DNA from: Stenocarpella maydis
Lineage: Eukaryota > Ascomycota > Sordariomycetes > Diaporthales > Diaporthaceae
DNA length: 64,000 nucleotides
NCBI GenBank assembly: GCA_002270565.1
Contig: NQMI01000089.1
Span: 15,747 to 79,746 of the forward strand
Direction of reading: 5' to 3'
In this document: positions 33,831-46,125 of the stretch, one piece after another
Layout of the letters: every line of letters begins with the position of its first letter
Numbering within the stretch: the stretch's first letter is position 1
The notes under the pieces: model-generated
What the model saw: only the letters and a program-made list of their open reading frames with translations
Databases searched by the model: none
What the model was told of the DNA's origin: nothing
Translations under genes and position numbers: made by a program

Positions 33831-35965
33831 CGCATGCCGCAGCTGATTGGGTTCTCAGGTAGATTGGGTTGGGGCCCCACGGGCGAGAAGGGCCGGGATT
33901 TGGGGAGTGTGTGCGTGTTGGAATGCGAGATGTCGTACGGAGCCAACTGTCTTCCCGTGTGTGTGTGTGTTTTGGTGTGTTCTTTTTTTTCTTTCGTCTT
34001 CCTGTTCCTGGCTGCTGTTGCTTTGCACACCACGCGAAGAGATGGACCCAAAGGTGCTCCCCCTCTGGCCCGGGCAGTGCGTGGTGTCTCCGAGTTGTCC
34101 GCGGACCCGTCTAGCAGGACCATGTGGTTTCTTCTGTGCATAGGGGCTGTGTGAGAGTTCGCGGGTGTGCATGCGCGCGGGTGTTTCTTTGGCCCCCTGC
34201 CGTGCGGCCGCCTTCTCTCGTGTTCCCCTGTGGTAGGCGCACCGAGGATGCAAGATGAAAAGACGATCGGGTGCCACTGTGAAGCCGAGGGATGACTGAC
34301 GCGAGGCGAGACACCCCTTCTTCCTTTCCTTTGCGCCATGCCCACGCCGTGCTTGGTGGCCCGGCCAGTCATCCCACCGCTACTGCTGCCCATGTCAGAC
34401 CCTTCTGGTGAGATGGTGCGAGTCCGGTCCCAGTGCCTCCCGTCCGTTGGCCCGCGGGGGGAGAGACTCAGGTCGGGCGTCCAAGACCCGTGGGACCCTT
34501 TTATGGGCCCAGGCATCTTCTTTTCAGGTGCACAAGGCGCGCAGACACAGACATGGACGCACACCTGCAGACATATACACGCACACACGCGTGGGCACTT
34601 GGGCACACGCACACGCGCACGCGCAAGTATTGGTTCCCCAGCCCCGTCGGTCCCGAGCCCTGAATTCCTTCTAGAAAGGTGTCGGGGCGGCAGAGAAGCG
34701 CGGAATACGCCCCACAGCCTGGCGTGGCACAAGAGAGATATACCTGTCTCGCAGAGAGTGGGAGGGGTTGCAGCTTCTCAACCGCTCGTCCACCGGCGCC
34801 GGCTTGCCTGGAGGGCCAACTGCGACCCTGTGCCACCCACGCAGCCAACCCCCTCCCGCCTGCTTCATCTTCCCTATTGCCGCCCTTTCTCGTCTGATGG
34901 GCTCGGTGGCACCTGAAACGATGGAGGGCCTCTTGTCCGTCGGGGACAACCACCGGAGCCATTTTCCCTCGGTGGGCAAGGAGTTTTGACGTCGATATGT
35001 GTGCGGCACGGGCGTGCGTGTGCGTGGTCTTTCGTACTGTATAGCACGTGGTCGATAATTAAAAATACCACTGGAAACGGCAAACGGGGTGAGGGGGTTC
35101 GACAGGGGATGGATGCCCAGCGATTTTAGTCCCTTGCTGTTGCGTCGTTGGTGGTCGAGGTACAGTACATACATCCGTGCGACGCCCCTGGGGGGTGTTT
35201 GATCCCGTACCGTGCGAGAGAAACAACAAAACATCCGACGACGTCTGTCAGGCGAAGCAGGGCGGAGGGGTCTTCCCTGCTTGTCTCGCGGCTAGGTCCC
35301 CCCAAGTGGCCCGTCGGTCGTACCTCAGCGCCGGGCTTCACCTCCCTCCACTGCCCGCGCGTCGATCCCCGGTCCCGTGAGCGGGAGGGGGGCAGGAGGG
35401 TGTTCCCTCGCGCGTGGTTCTTTCCTGGGGACACCACTCGAGTCCTCTTGTGGTAGATACATAGACTATGCAGCGGCACACACGACGCCTAAACCTTGTC
35501 TGTGGGCTGTGACGGTGCTGTCTGGCGGGGGGAAAGGTCAGGTTCCCAGGAAGCGGGCTGGCTTTCTCACGACCGCGCCAGCTCCCGTCGTTGACCCGGG
35601 CACGCACGCACCGCTAGCTGTGTTAGCCTCGAGGCAACGGCCTGCTTGGTGGGCAGAGAGGTCGCTATAATAGACTGGCTGACAGGCCTTGGCGGCTCCG
35701 AGCACCAGATTCCTGGGAGGCTTAAGCACGCGCCACACCCACCCAGACAGGACACCTCACCGTGCAGGAGACTGGTGTGAGATCTGGAGATAGAGTTCCA
35801 ATAGCTTCCGGCGATAGCACTCTGTTTGGGTCGGGGCGGTGGCGGCAGTGAAGATGGGGGGGGGGGGCTTGCACGCGCACGGGGCCAGGAAGACTATTAG
35901 CCGATGCATGAATGGTCAACCGACAGGGCCTTGCTCCAGATTTCGTCCGAGATGAGATAAGATGC

Positions 35966-36016
35966 GATTTCGATTTCGATTTCGATTTCGATTTCGATTT
36001 CGATTTCGATTTCGAT
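35966..36016. repeat. (GATTTC)n hexanucleotide repeat, about 8.5 copies
   Basis: A perfect 6-bp tandem array. It makes artificial Asp-Phe or Lys-Ser repeats in translated frames but belongs to no gene I can support. Confidence 0.95.
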
Positions 36017-36121
36017 GATGGATGCGAGGGCGGACGCATACCTGCCGCGAGATTCCAGATCCGGAGCTATGGCTATAGCACTCGGGCCATATGGTATACT
36101 CGGCAGTGGTTTGTGTAAGAC

Positions 36122-36138
36122 ACCCCCCCCCCCCCCCC
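36122..36138. repeat. C homopolymer, about 17 bases
   Basis: An uninterrupted C run in non-coding DNA. Confidence 0.9.
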
Positions 36139-37506
36139 GGGCCAGGATAAGAAGTACTAATCATCCTCTAGATGCTGCAGCGAGTTGCCGGCCACCCATC
36201 CCATCGCAGTAGCATCAATCTCCACATGTGGCTGGTGTGATGGTGTTGTCGCCCGGCTGTTTTGCAGAGCATGGGGAGGTAATCACATCCCTTCTTGTCT
36301 GGGCATGTGCCCTGTCAGATAAAGACTTGATTGCAGTGTAAAAAGTACACGCCACATTAAGATATAAGCCATGGTTCCGGGGTTGTCAGCATGAATGGCG
36401 CAGGTGGGCACACGTCCCTCGCTACGGAAGACCCCGTGGTGAAACGCTCGTCCAATGGGGCCGCCAGAATGAAAGCTGGCAGGGCCGCCTGTCGCGATCT
36501 GTTGGCCCTTTTTGTAGTTGGCACTTTGCTGGCCAGGCACCATGTCACTTGGCCGTGCCGAATGGAGCGTGGCGCTGGGGGGACGGGGGGCTTTCTAGAA
36601 GCGAGTGCGAACAATGCGGACTCGTCGCAGGCTGGTGAGAACGGCCTGTCCCGGCTGAGCACACAGTAGTACCCAGGTAGCTGCGTGTTGCTGCTGCATT
36701 ATTGCAGGGTGACGCAGGCCCGTATGCCCTACCGGCTGCCACAGTCACGCCCGACACACCAGCCATGGGCTTCAGAAGATCTCAGCCACCTCGGCAAGCT
36801 TCTGAAAAGACAGCATCTAATGGCGGTGGGCAGTGAGCGAGGACATACTGGCTCCGGGGGCCGGCCAGATTGAGCCCTGTCTCGGATGTTGTGCCTCTCC
36901 CTCCTGCAACCTCTGAGGCCCAGGTCCCCGGCCTTGTAGGATGGTTGCCTGTGTCGGTGAGGCTGGAGCGTGCGTGTCGGCTCACCCGCTCGGTGTCTGG
37001 CTGAGGAAGGCCGGCCTCACCTCCTCAGCTGGCACCAAGATCGACGGCGGATAGAGAGCAGGCCGAAGCGGGCCCTGCGGGCGAGTCTCGTGCGACCATA
37101 CAAGCAGGTCCAGGCTGTGGTACGTCGGCGAGCTTGCTCCATCACGGGTGCCCTACCAGGATGGGCTGCCGCATGAGAAAACTGCCTTGTCTTTTTGTCT
37201 CTTGCTTGTTTTCAGCTGATGCTTTCTCTTGCCGGTCTTGGTTTTCGACACCGCAACGGAGGGCTGCCCCGGCGCCATCGAGACCAGCGCGGACGTAACG
37301 GCGGCTCCCGTCAAACAATACAAGTGCAGGCGTGGGAGGGCCGGAGCCTCGTTTCGACCAGCACCAAGCGGGAGACGCAAGTGTCCTCACCCGTTAGCTC
37401 GTGTTGGTTTAGCTGCCAGTTGCTCGGGCGGGCAGCATCTGCCATAGCACCGTGACCTGGAGGGGCCACAGAGGGGTGGTGATCTGAGAGTCCTGCCCGA
37501 TGGAGA

Positions 37507-37527
37507 GGCGCGCGCGCGCGCGCGCGT
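37507..37527. repeat. (CG)n dinucleotide tract
   Basis: Alternating GC of about 20 bases, a potential Z-DNA-forming sequence. Confidence 0.9.
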
Positions 37528-37745
37528 GCATTCTCCATTAGGAAACCGTAGGCCGAGACGCTGACGCCCTTTGGGGGCCGGCAGGTAGCGCACATGTACC
37601 TCGCTGGGTGGTGACCTGCGGGCGACTCGAGATACTGGGATCCTGGATGACGTGACAGCACACGCAGGCTGGCTCCTCCCGGCCTGCCAGCCTGCATGGG
37701 CCGCTCATTCTCCACAACGCCACTGCTGAAAGTGTACTGTGGTAT

Positions 37746-37848
37746 ATGGTGTATACTAATGGTGTATACTAATGGTGTATACTCATGGTGTATACTCATG
37801 GTGTATACTCATGGTGTATACTAATGGTGTATACTAATGGTGTATGCC
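37746..37848. repeat. 13-bp minisatellite, about 8 copies
   Basis: Unit ATGGTGTATACT[AC] repeats from 37,746 with the last copy partial. Copies differ only at the last base, A or C, arranged in blocks (A, A, C, C, C, A, A). Each unit contains the palindrome GTATAC. Confidence 0.93.
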
Positions 37849-39716
37849 TGCACGCTAGTAGGTACTATGTAGGGGACAAGACAGCACACTGTGGGCGATG
37901 GGGAGGAGCAGCATGGGTGGCGGTGGGACCTGCTCCTTTGAAACTCGACGAACGGCAGCCCCGACCCTGCAACTGCGAGCTGCATCGTACGATGCAGGGC
38001 ATATCACGGGCATGGTATATGCCAGGTGTGGTGTGCTACACCTCCTCAGGGACCCGGAGCGTGCTGTGTGCGCATGGGGGGGGCCCCGTGCCGACGATAT
38101 ACACCTACTCCGTACATGTAGTAGTGTAGCATATGTATATAGTGTGCGCCTACATAGTGTACACTAGCTCCCACGATGCCGAGTGGAGACTCGGAGATCC
38201 AAATCTAGATCCGGATCTGGCCTCAAGCTAGCCGCCCCAGCCCCGGCCCCCAGTCGCATTCTGCGCATTGCTTGCCCGGCTTGTCGAGACGGACAAGCAC
38301 GCCTGTGTTGGTCCTCGTCGCGGGCGGTGTGCTGGCCTGGCCGGAGCCAACGCCAGGCAAGGCCCAGGGACGTCCTGGGCTTGACCCCGGGGCTCTTGTA
38401 CACCAAGGATGGCGTCGAGCCGGCTCGTGTCAACCGCGTGGCCTCCAGCCCACCCTGCCCCTGGCACCCGGGCTTCCACACAAGGCCAGGTCATCACAGC
38501 CCCGTCGTGATGAGGCCGTTTCCAGCAAGGGGTGGGCGGTTGGTCAGCCTGGCGCTCAAGCTGAGTCAGGCCAGCAGCGACTTTGAGGCCCCGCACCCGG
38601 CGCGTTGTGATCACCGGATCGTCCTCGCAGATCAAAACATCGTAAGATTGCAGGGCCTTGACGGAGCTTAAAAACCGGGCCGTGCTGGGGTGGTCCTGCC
38701 TGCCGTGCTCGCGAGGCAGCAGCACGAGTCGTGATGGTTTTGTTGTGCAGGGCCCGCGGCGGTCAGGCTCTCGGCCACGTCGTCGGGATCCGGGGCCGTC
38801 CGGCTGGGCCCAAGGGCGGACGGGCGGGCCCATGCTGTCGGAACCACGAGCGGCACCCTCTGGGCGCCGGCCGGCCGGGCAGAGAAGCAGCACAGCCAGC
38901 AGGGGCAGCCGGCCTTGGTGGCTCGATGCACGGATACCGAGTACATCATCTCAACCCAGCGAGGCCGGGGAGCCACAGACAGCATGACGACATGTCTCTC
39001 ACCGCCCCAGCAGGGTCATGAATCATCTGGAGGCTGAACGTCCCGGGCGTCGAGTGGTGTGTCTGTTGATCGGCCGAGCGAGCCCAAGACAGAGAACGCG
39101 CCTCCCGGAGGCGGCATCTACAGGGCCCAGACGATACAGAGCTTCGTCATGACCGCCTGTCTCTTCATCACCCCTCCCCCAGGCTGCGCACGGCACATAG
39201 GCAGTCCCGTCTGATCGCCGGCTTGGGCACCCAGCACCCAGCACCGAGGCAACAGCGGGCGAGGGCCACGACGCCCTGTATCTGACTCTACAAAACCCAC
39301 TTACACACCCACCCACCCACCTGCCCACGCCTACCCACGCCTACCCAGCCGCCCGGCAAGGGAAGGATTGGACTCGGACCATGCCACGACAGACGTCGGA
39401 GGTGGGATGGGGCGGCCCAGCCCGGATGTGAGCATCACGCACCTGTCCTTGCTAACAGCCGCGCGTGCAGCGACGAGGGACGACGTAGGCGGAGGGAAAC
39501 ACCCCAAGGCCAAAGAAAAAGAGCCCACGTCCAAGCTCTGTCCCGGCGATGCGGGTGAGGTGTCATATTATACTACGGTAATCTCAAAAAGCAAGCCCCG
39601 GTCTCCACCCTCCTTGTCTCTTGTTGCGGCGGAAGGGAGACGGCATGGCGTACACACGCCACCCAACGGAAGCTGTAGCCGACCCTCCTCTACACGCGGG
39701 GACACCTTGAGCTTAA

Positions 39717-39765
39717 AAAAAATTTAAAAAGAAAAGAAAAGAAGAAAAGGAAAGAAAAAAAAAAA
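39717..39765. repeat. A/G-rich tract
   Basis: Poly-A with interspersed G, ending in an A run. Low-complexity purine tract. Confidence 0.9.
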
Positions 39766-40120
39766 TGGCCCTGTGCGATCGGCCACCATCAGCAGGCTGC
39801 ATGTTAACCCACAGTCTCGCATTTTCCTTTTCTACCCTTCGAGCGCAGGACGGTGGGTTTCACGGCGTGCTGCGGTAACCCAGCAGGGTGCACGCCGCGA
39901 GAGGTTCCCTCCCAACTCCTGTAGACACGGCGGCCTTTTGGAACCTGATTCTTTTCAGGGTTACTCAAATGCAAGCCTCTTTTCCCCCTCTGTATAAGTG
40001 GCTCTGTCACGGGGGTCTCCCGACACCACTGTGACTATATGTAATATCCAAGTGCTGCAGGGAACCGTCTGACTGGAACGGAGACCAAGGCTACGAGTGT
40101 AACTCTGCCTTGGTGCGTGT

Positions 40121-40248
40121 TGTGTGGTGTGTGTGCGTGTGTGTGCGTGCGCGCGTGTGCAATGGGTGCGGCTTCTGTACCTTTTCGGACGTCAGGCTTC
40201 CATCGCACACACGCGCGCGCGCGCGCACACACACACACGCACACACCA
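40121..40248. repeat. imperfect inverted repeat of GT/CG and CA/CG tracts
   Basis: A GT/GC-alternating arm (40,121-40,160) is followed 44 bases later by a CA/CG arm (40,205-40,248). The reverse complement of the second arm matches the first closely, so single-stranded DNA or RNA could form a long hairpin. Confidence 0.7.
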
Positions 40249-41009
40249 CAGACGGATATCACTCGAACACATCGTATCTGCAAGCAAGAAAGGACCAAGC
40301 AAGATGACCAAGCACGGCATCTGTGCGTCCGGAGGGAGGAGAGCTTGGGAGGCGGGTCTCCTTCGCCAGGTGACCCTCCCGCCTGCTGTGCCACTGTCTG
40401 ACAACAGGGAGAGACGGGAGAGGGAGATGGGATAGAGGGGGGGGGAGGAGGGGGGTCAAAATGGCAGGGACAAGTCTGTCTGTCTGTATCAGCACGCGCA
40501 AGTACAGATGCGTAACGAGATCTCATATACTGTACGGGACGCCTAGCCGCATCTGAGGTCTCTGATTCTGACTCTGAGTTGTGACACCGTTCACCATCTC
40601 TGGCCCCCCACACACACCACCCCCCCCTGCTCCCGTCCTCGCAGCCCAAAAGGACTGCTGCAATAGTCGACGAGGCACAGCTTCTAAAATAGGAACTGGG
40701 CCGTGCCATGCCGTCCGGTTGCCCTCCTGTCAGGTTGAATAGGTTGAGGCTGCCAAGGCCGTGCTCCCCGATCCTCCCGTGTGCGGCCGCAAACAAGGGA
40801 AGGCTCTCGAGTGGAAAAGAAGCAAAAAGGGCAGTGGGAAGAGAGAGGCCGACGCACGAATGCTGAAGATAGGGACAAGGCGTCCGGCCGCCTTTGTCTC
40901 TGTCCTACCCCTGGTCTCAGACCAGAAACCCAGAGGTCGGCGACCAGGTGCCGGGGCCATAGTGTGCCCCTCCGTGTCGATTTGGCGCTGTTGGTAATCA
41001 GACGTGGCC

Positions 41010-41013
<4 letters not shown>

Positions 41014-41055
<42 letters not shown>
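41014..41055. repeat. (CT)n microsatellite, about 21 units
   Basis: Uninterrupted CT repeat. Confidence 0.95.
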
Positions 41056-41058
<3 letters not shown>

Positions 41059-43602
41059 CCCCAGGCCGTGTATGGTAGGATAATAGGTTTATCGAGGTTC
41101 CTGGGCGGCAGAAACCCGATTGCGCTGTTTCAACCTGCACACAGCGTCAATGCAGGAAGGCGTCGGGCCTATTGAGCGATGCAGGGTGGTGGCCCCAGGT
41201 CTAGGCGACCCGGCCGGCCCTGCAGATACTGCACAGTCTCTACCCCGTCCGAAAGGTGTTCATGCAAGGCCGGCACTGTGGGCCACGGGATCTTCTCTGC
41301 AGGAGGCATGGGGCTTGGCATGGTCACGAGATTGTTTGACAGGCGGCGGCGAGCAAGAGACAGATACTCCGAGCTCCAAAGCGCAGGGCCGGGCAGGCAG
41401 GTAGGTGCGCAAGAGTCTCACCCCTCCCGGGTGCTTCTTCTGCCTCGCATGGCGCGGCCGAGGCTGGCGAAGGGCCCCCTGTGTGTCGGGCCAGATGAGC
41501 AGGAACGAGTGCTTGTACAGAGGGCCCTGCCAGGAGCCTAGGGCCTCAGCCACACGGCATACGGTCGTCTGACCCCCCGCAAGCCTCTGGCAGTCACCGT
41601 CCTCCACGATACATGCGCGGTGGCGGCAGCTCGGCGATCAGATGAGCGGGAGACGGTTGCACCAGCTGGTGGCTTGTCCCATGTGCGCCGCCCGTCGATC
41701 GGTCGGCGCGTCTGGCAAGAGAAGGCGGGGCCCGCGGTCTCCAGGCGGCGCCGCGTGCTTGCTTACCGCCTGGCAGCCAGCCATTCACTTGCGGGAAAGC
41801 TCACGCGCGGGTGGGATAACGGCTTCGCGAGGGCCTTCGAGTGATGGGCCCGGACGAGGGGCCCAGCCCGAGGGCCTTGATAAGGCTGAGCAAGAGCCTG
41901 AACAAAGGTGGTTCTTGGCCTGGCTGCGAGGTCAGATGGGATCCTCGGACGGGATTTGAAACTCTATGCCGCGGATCCAGATTGGAAACCTCGAGGCGCA
42001 GCCGGGTTCAGCGCCGTGGATCCATGGCTTGTAGGGTGCGTCATGGGTGAGAGCAAGACAAGACTCGGTCTGCTAGCGCTCGAGCGTGCCTCTAGAGTCT
42101 GGGCTGCAAGAGAGCCTCTGCGTCCTTGTGACGATGGCGGATACAGATCTCTCTTGTGCCACAGGGGGTGGGGTGAGCCATCTCTGCATCAGCCTGTCCC
42201 TTTTCTGTCAGCCCTCGCCGCTTCGGCACAGGACTGCACAACCACGACACCGCATAGGCCTTTTGTAACCGCCCAAGGCTAACACAGCAGCAGACCTTGA
42301 CTCATCAGAATGCCAGGGACACTGCCTGGCCGGCAAGGGAGTGTGCAGGGCAGCAATCGCCGGCGGCCCACATGGGAGGAGCGCAAGGCGGCCCTCCTCT
42401 TGGGCTTTGCCCTGCTGCAGCCCGCGCATTGTGCCGTGCGCCCAGGCCGGCGCCGTCTCCAGGCAGAGGGCGTTTCGTTCCGGAGGTTGAGGGAGAAGAG
42501 AGAGATCGCCGAAGACGATCATCTGTATTTCATGCACCGAGGCATCTTGCGCTCGCCGCCTTGGTCCCATCATCCGAACCGCATTCCCGTTCATGCGGGC
42601 GCCCAGCGCGCGCTGCCCGGGGGGGAGGGAGGGGGGGTTAGGTTTGTGGTTCGTCTGGGCGCGCTGCTGCTGGGCGTCCGCGGCTCGGCCCTCTGGGTGT
42701 GTGGTGTCTTGCATTGCTTTTGTGTCGTGTTTGGGAGACGCGATGCGATGCGATGCGAGGCGAGGGCGCTCCCAGGCCAGACGCCGCCGGCCCGAGAGAA
42801 TTCCCGAGCTGATGGGTCTGTCTGCGACATATACGCCCTGTATGGGGTGGCGAGCAGTGAGTGCAAGCACGCACGAGGGTCAGCCATCTAATTCTTCTTC
42901 CCCGGTGGCCAGGGCGATGGTGCACTGGGCGGGGGTGAGATAAAGTTGCGATAGAGTTTGAGATTGGAGGGAGGGCTTGATGGGCTGCCGTGCAAGACAA
43001 GACAAGACCAGACCAGACCAGGCCAGACCCATATACCGAGTGCTCTCGGCACAAGACATAGTATATGTACTCTGTAGTACATACATAGTTTGTAGTAGAC
43101 AGATGTCCAACCATGGTCGGTCCCACAGCGGGCGGCGCAGCCCGCAGCCGCCCCCCAAGCAATAATATCTGGGGAAGCAAGGTGACGGACGGCACTCTTG
43201 GTGGATGTTATGCCTGAGCCTCTCAGCCCTGCAGCCATCATCACCTTGGCCCTATTAGATTCTGCGTGAAACCCTCACAAACACCACGCCTCATGCCCTC
43301 GCCCCCAATCCCAATCCCTGGCCGCTGTAAGCTTCACCAGGTCACGCCATGCTCGCATGAGGGAGAACAACAAGACCAAGAGAAAACAGCCCCAGGGGAA
43401 AAAAAAAAAGCCTCCTCCCTTCACCCAGAGCTTGCTACTCCTCCCCTCGGCACTCGTCGGCCCAAGCTAGCCTTTCTGCAGTTGAATTCTGGCCCATGAC
43501 CCGCCGGCGGGATGCGAGATAGTGTAGATCTTCTCGTCAACGATGCAGCACCCGCGCGAAGACGGCAGCTGGGATTTATACTGTGGTGTGGTAGTACGAC
43601 CT

Positions 43603-43620
43603 GCCCCCCCCCCCCCCCCA
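43603..43620. repeat. C homopolymer
   Basis: C run of about 17 bases within a C-rich stretch. Confidence 0.9.
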
Positions 43621-45346
43621 CCACATACCACCCCTCTATGTCCTCTGGCCAGCATCACGGCCACCAGATACGAGCTGCCGTACCGACAGCAGCACTCACC
43701 TGCCTGGTGATGCGTGCAGCATGGATAGGGCTGAAGAAAAGTGTTGCGAGAGCTATGACGCGCCACGGACCGGGACGCTCATGCAGGACCGAGGGAGAAA
43801 AGGAAGAAGAAGAAAAAAGAAAAAGAACCAAGAGCCCGAGCAGCCCTGCGCATTGACCCGAGAGGTAAACAAGACATCGGCCAGGTCTAATCTGCACAAG
43901 CGCGGGTCAGCGGGTATCGAGATTGTGATCTTGATATTACACTTTTGCTCTTGGGCCCTACCCATGTTTCACGCCCAAAGTATAATGTGCTGTTGGTCGC
44001 ACGGTAGGGCGGCCCGAGCCAATCTTCTGTGATAATAACCCTCTTATGCCGGCCCACACCCAGCCCAAGTCATTCACTGGAACAGACAAGACTGCCGTGA
44101 TCATATTGGTCATCTCCGGCGTATCCGTGTCCCCCGTGGTCGCGTCTCTTCCCTACCTCTCGCAGACCACTCCCGGAGCCCCCTTCCCAAGTTCGTCACG
44201 GAGCTGACGCAAACCACCTTGCTGACGAGTTCATCAGTCCCGAGATTATAGACTTTTTCCTCTTCTCTGCCGCGTTTTGTTTTCGCGGACAAATCCTGGC
44301 TGGCCTAGATGAGAACCCAATATGTGCATCTCACACCCTTTTACTGGCCTTGTCGAATGGGGTAAGAGACAAGGCTGACTTCTGGAGCTGGTTGCTCCCG
44401 GCGGGGCTGTTTGATCTGATGGGACGCATCTCACCATTCTTGTCCCCATTCTAGCACGGACAAGCAGCCATCTCCGGATTGGGAAAGACATCAGAGAGAC
44501 CCGCCAAGTCCCGAGAGTTGCGTGACATGGCGGGGATCTAAGCCAGGGTCCAAAAGTCAGCTGCTGGACATTATCAATTTATTATGTTTGCGCGGTAATG
44601 CCCGCAGAGGAACATCTAATGCAAGGTTCCTTTCAACGCTCAAGTCTAGGGATCTTTTTTTTTTCTTCAGACAGTCTGTAGACTAAAAAGACGGGCACCG
44701 CCCAAGTGGTTACAGTGTCACGCCAAAAACACAGCTTCCACTTACACATCTCGTGGTTGAGCACTAGCGGGCGATCTGGTGCGCGGTCGAACATCTCTAG
44801 CGCCGTACCAGAAACAGAAGGACAAGGGAAGAGGCTGGGGCGGGGGAATCAAGATATCAAAAGAAGCGAGAAAAACCAAGGTGACTAAAACGCGGACTAC
44901 CAGACTAGCGCCCCCCCCCTCCCCGCCATCGCCCCGTCTGACAGCGCCTCTAATCTCGGCTCCGGGGATCGTCGATCTGGCCCCGTCCCTCCTGTTATAG
45001 CGCGGCAGAGCGTTGCGGAACTATTAACTTCGGGCCAAGTACGTGTGTGAATCGGGCAAACAATGCGCGGCCGTGTTTGCCCTGACGATATATGGCCTTG
45101 AGATAAGATTCGGAGGGGTGGGGGGATTTGTTACCAGATCTCTTGGCCGCGTTGTCATTGGGCAGATTTTCCGTCCCGTGTCGTGCTTTTCTTCCTGCCA
45201 TGATGCCAGTATGGCTGGTTCTCGGGCTTCCATAGCGAAGGGGGCGGTTTCACCACGACTCACAAGGACACGAGGGACCCAAAGTTTGGAATGCCTCGTA
45301 CGTTCGATTTATTTCGCTCTAAGCAGGACCTGGTTGCGACATCAAG

Positions 45347-45381
45347 ATGGTGGTGGTGGTAGTAGTAGTAATAGTGTAGTT

Positions 45382-45463
<82 letters not shown>

Positions 45464-45465
45464 AT
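45347..45465. repeat. (TGG)n and (GTA)n trinucleotide array
   Basis: A short TGG array runs into an interrupted TAG array, then about 28 uninterrupted GTA units (45,382-45,464). It lies about 0.7 kb downstream of nsdD. Long homopeptide frames through it (Val or Tyr/Leu runs) are artefacts of the repeat. Confidence 0.95.
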
Positions 45466-46125
45466 ACATGCCTCCCTCAAGGGTCTGCGGCAGGGGAAAT
45501 AGCAGAGAAAATTCCCACGGTTAAAAAAGAAAGACAGCTTCATGACGTCTGAACATCACATAGAGCAGCTCACCAAACGCCTCAGTCATGCCAGTTATAT
45601 ACCACCCCCGAAACAAAAAGAAAAGTAAAATGAACCTTGCGACAGTCGGTACTGTTCCTAGAGCTGACGGACTCTGTTGATGTATTTACAAGATCCTCCC
45701 CGGTGTCGTCATCGGTAATAAATGTACTAGTCGGATCCTGTTGCGTGTCCTTCGTGTCCGACCTGATATATTTGGGTATAAAATGAGACATTGTGAGATG
45801 ATATAGGCGTTTTCCTGCCAAACCCACCCCCTCCCAACTTGTAAAATGTGACACAGACCTTTTCCTTCCCTTTTCTTTTTTTTGTTTTGTTTTTGCTCTT
45901 CCGACATGCTTCCGGTGTTGGTAGTAGTTGCAAGGCTGTCGTTGATTCGCCGGCAGATGCTTTAAATTCCGGCGACTTTTCGAAACCGCGGCGGCAGAAG
46001 ACATTGGCGCAAATTTGATGCGTGGGTTCTTTCTTCATGATGCGTCGTCTCAAGTAGGGCCGCTCGTGCTAGCCCGTTCGCCTGTCAGGATTGCCCCTGA
46101 CAAGAGAAAACCGGCCTCGCGCCGA

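Larger units (their letters stand above)
31640..46125. other. 14.5-kb gene-poor, simple-repeat-rich region
   Basis: No recognisable protein, tRNA or rRNA was found. Long open frames (up to ~310 codons on the minus strand at 33,794-34,732) are driven by GC-rich, low-complexity DNA: they are Pro/Arg/Ser/His-rich with overlapping shadows on both strands. The region is unusually dense in microsatellites and homopolymers, listed separately where long, and has one ambiguous base at 33,816. The neighbouring genes converge on it (fRMsr + and nsdD -), so it would hold only 3' ends by simple expectation. Confidence 0.55.

Noticed and set aside
33794..34732. 312-codon open frame on the minus strand
   Set aside because: Low-complexity Pro/Arg/His/Thr-rich sequence passing through CA/CG repeats and an N; several long frames overlap it on both strands, and no domain or start context supports it.
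40035..40796. 253-codon open frame on the minus strand
   Set aside because: Largely encoded by CA/GT and CG repeats (His/Thr/Ala/Cys/Val runs).
44695..44800. tRNA-like segment (CCCAAGTGGTTACAGTGTC resembling an A box, GGTCGAACATC resembling a B box)
   Set aside because: No matching acceptor stem or T stem can be formed, and the spacing would need an unusual intron.
45043..45552. Open frame with a long valine run (and Tyr/Leu runs on the other strand)
   Set aside because: Produced by the GTA trinucleotide array.
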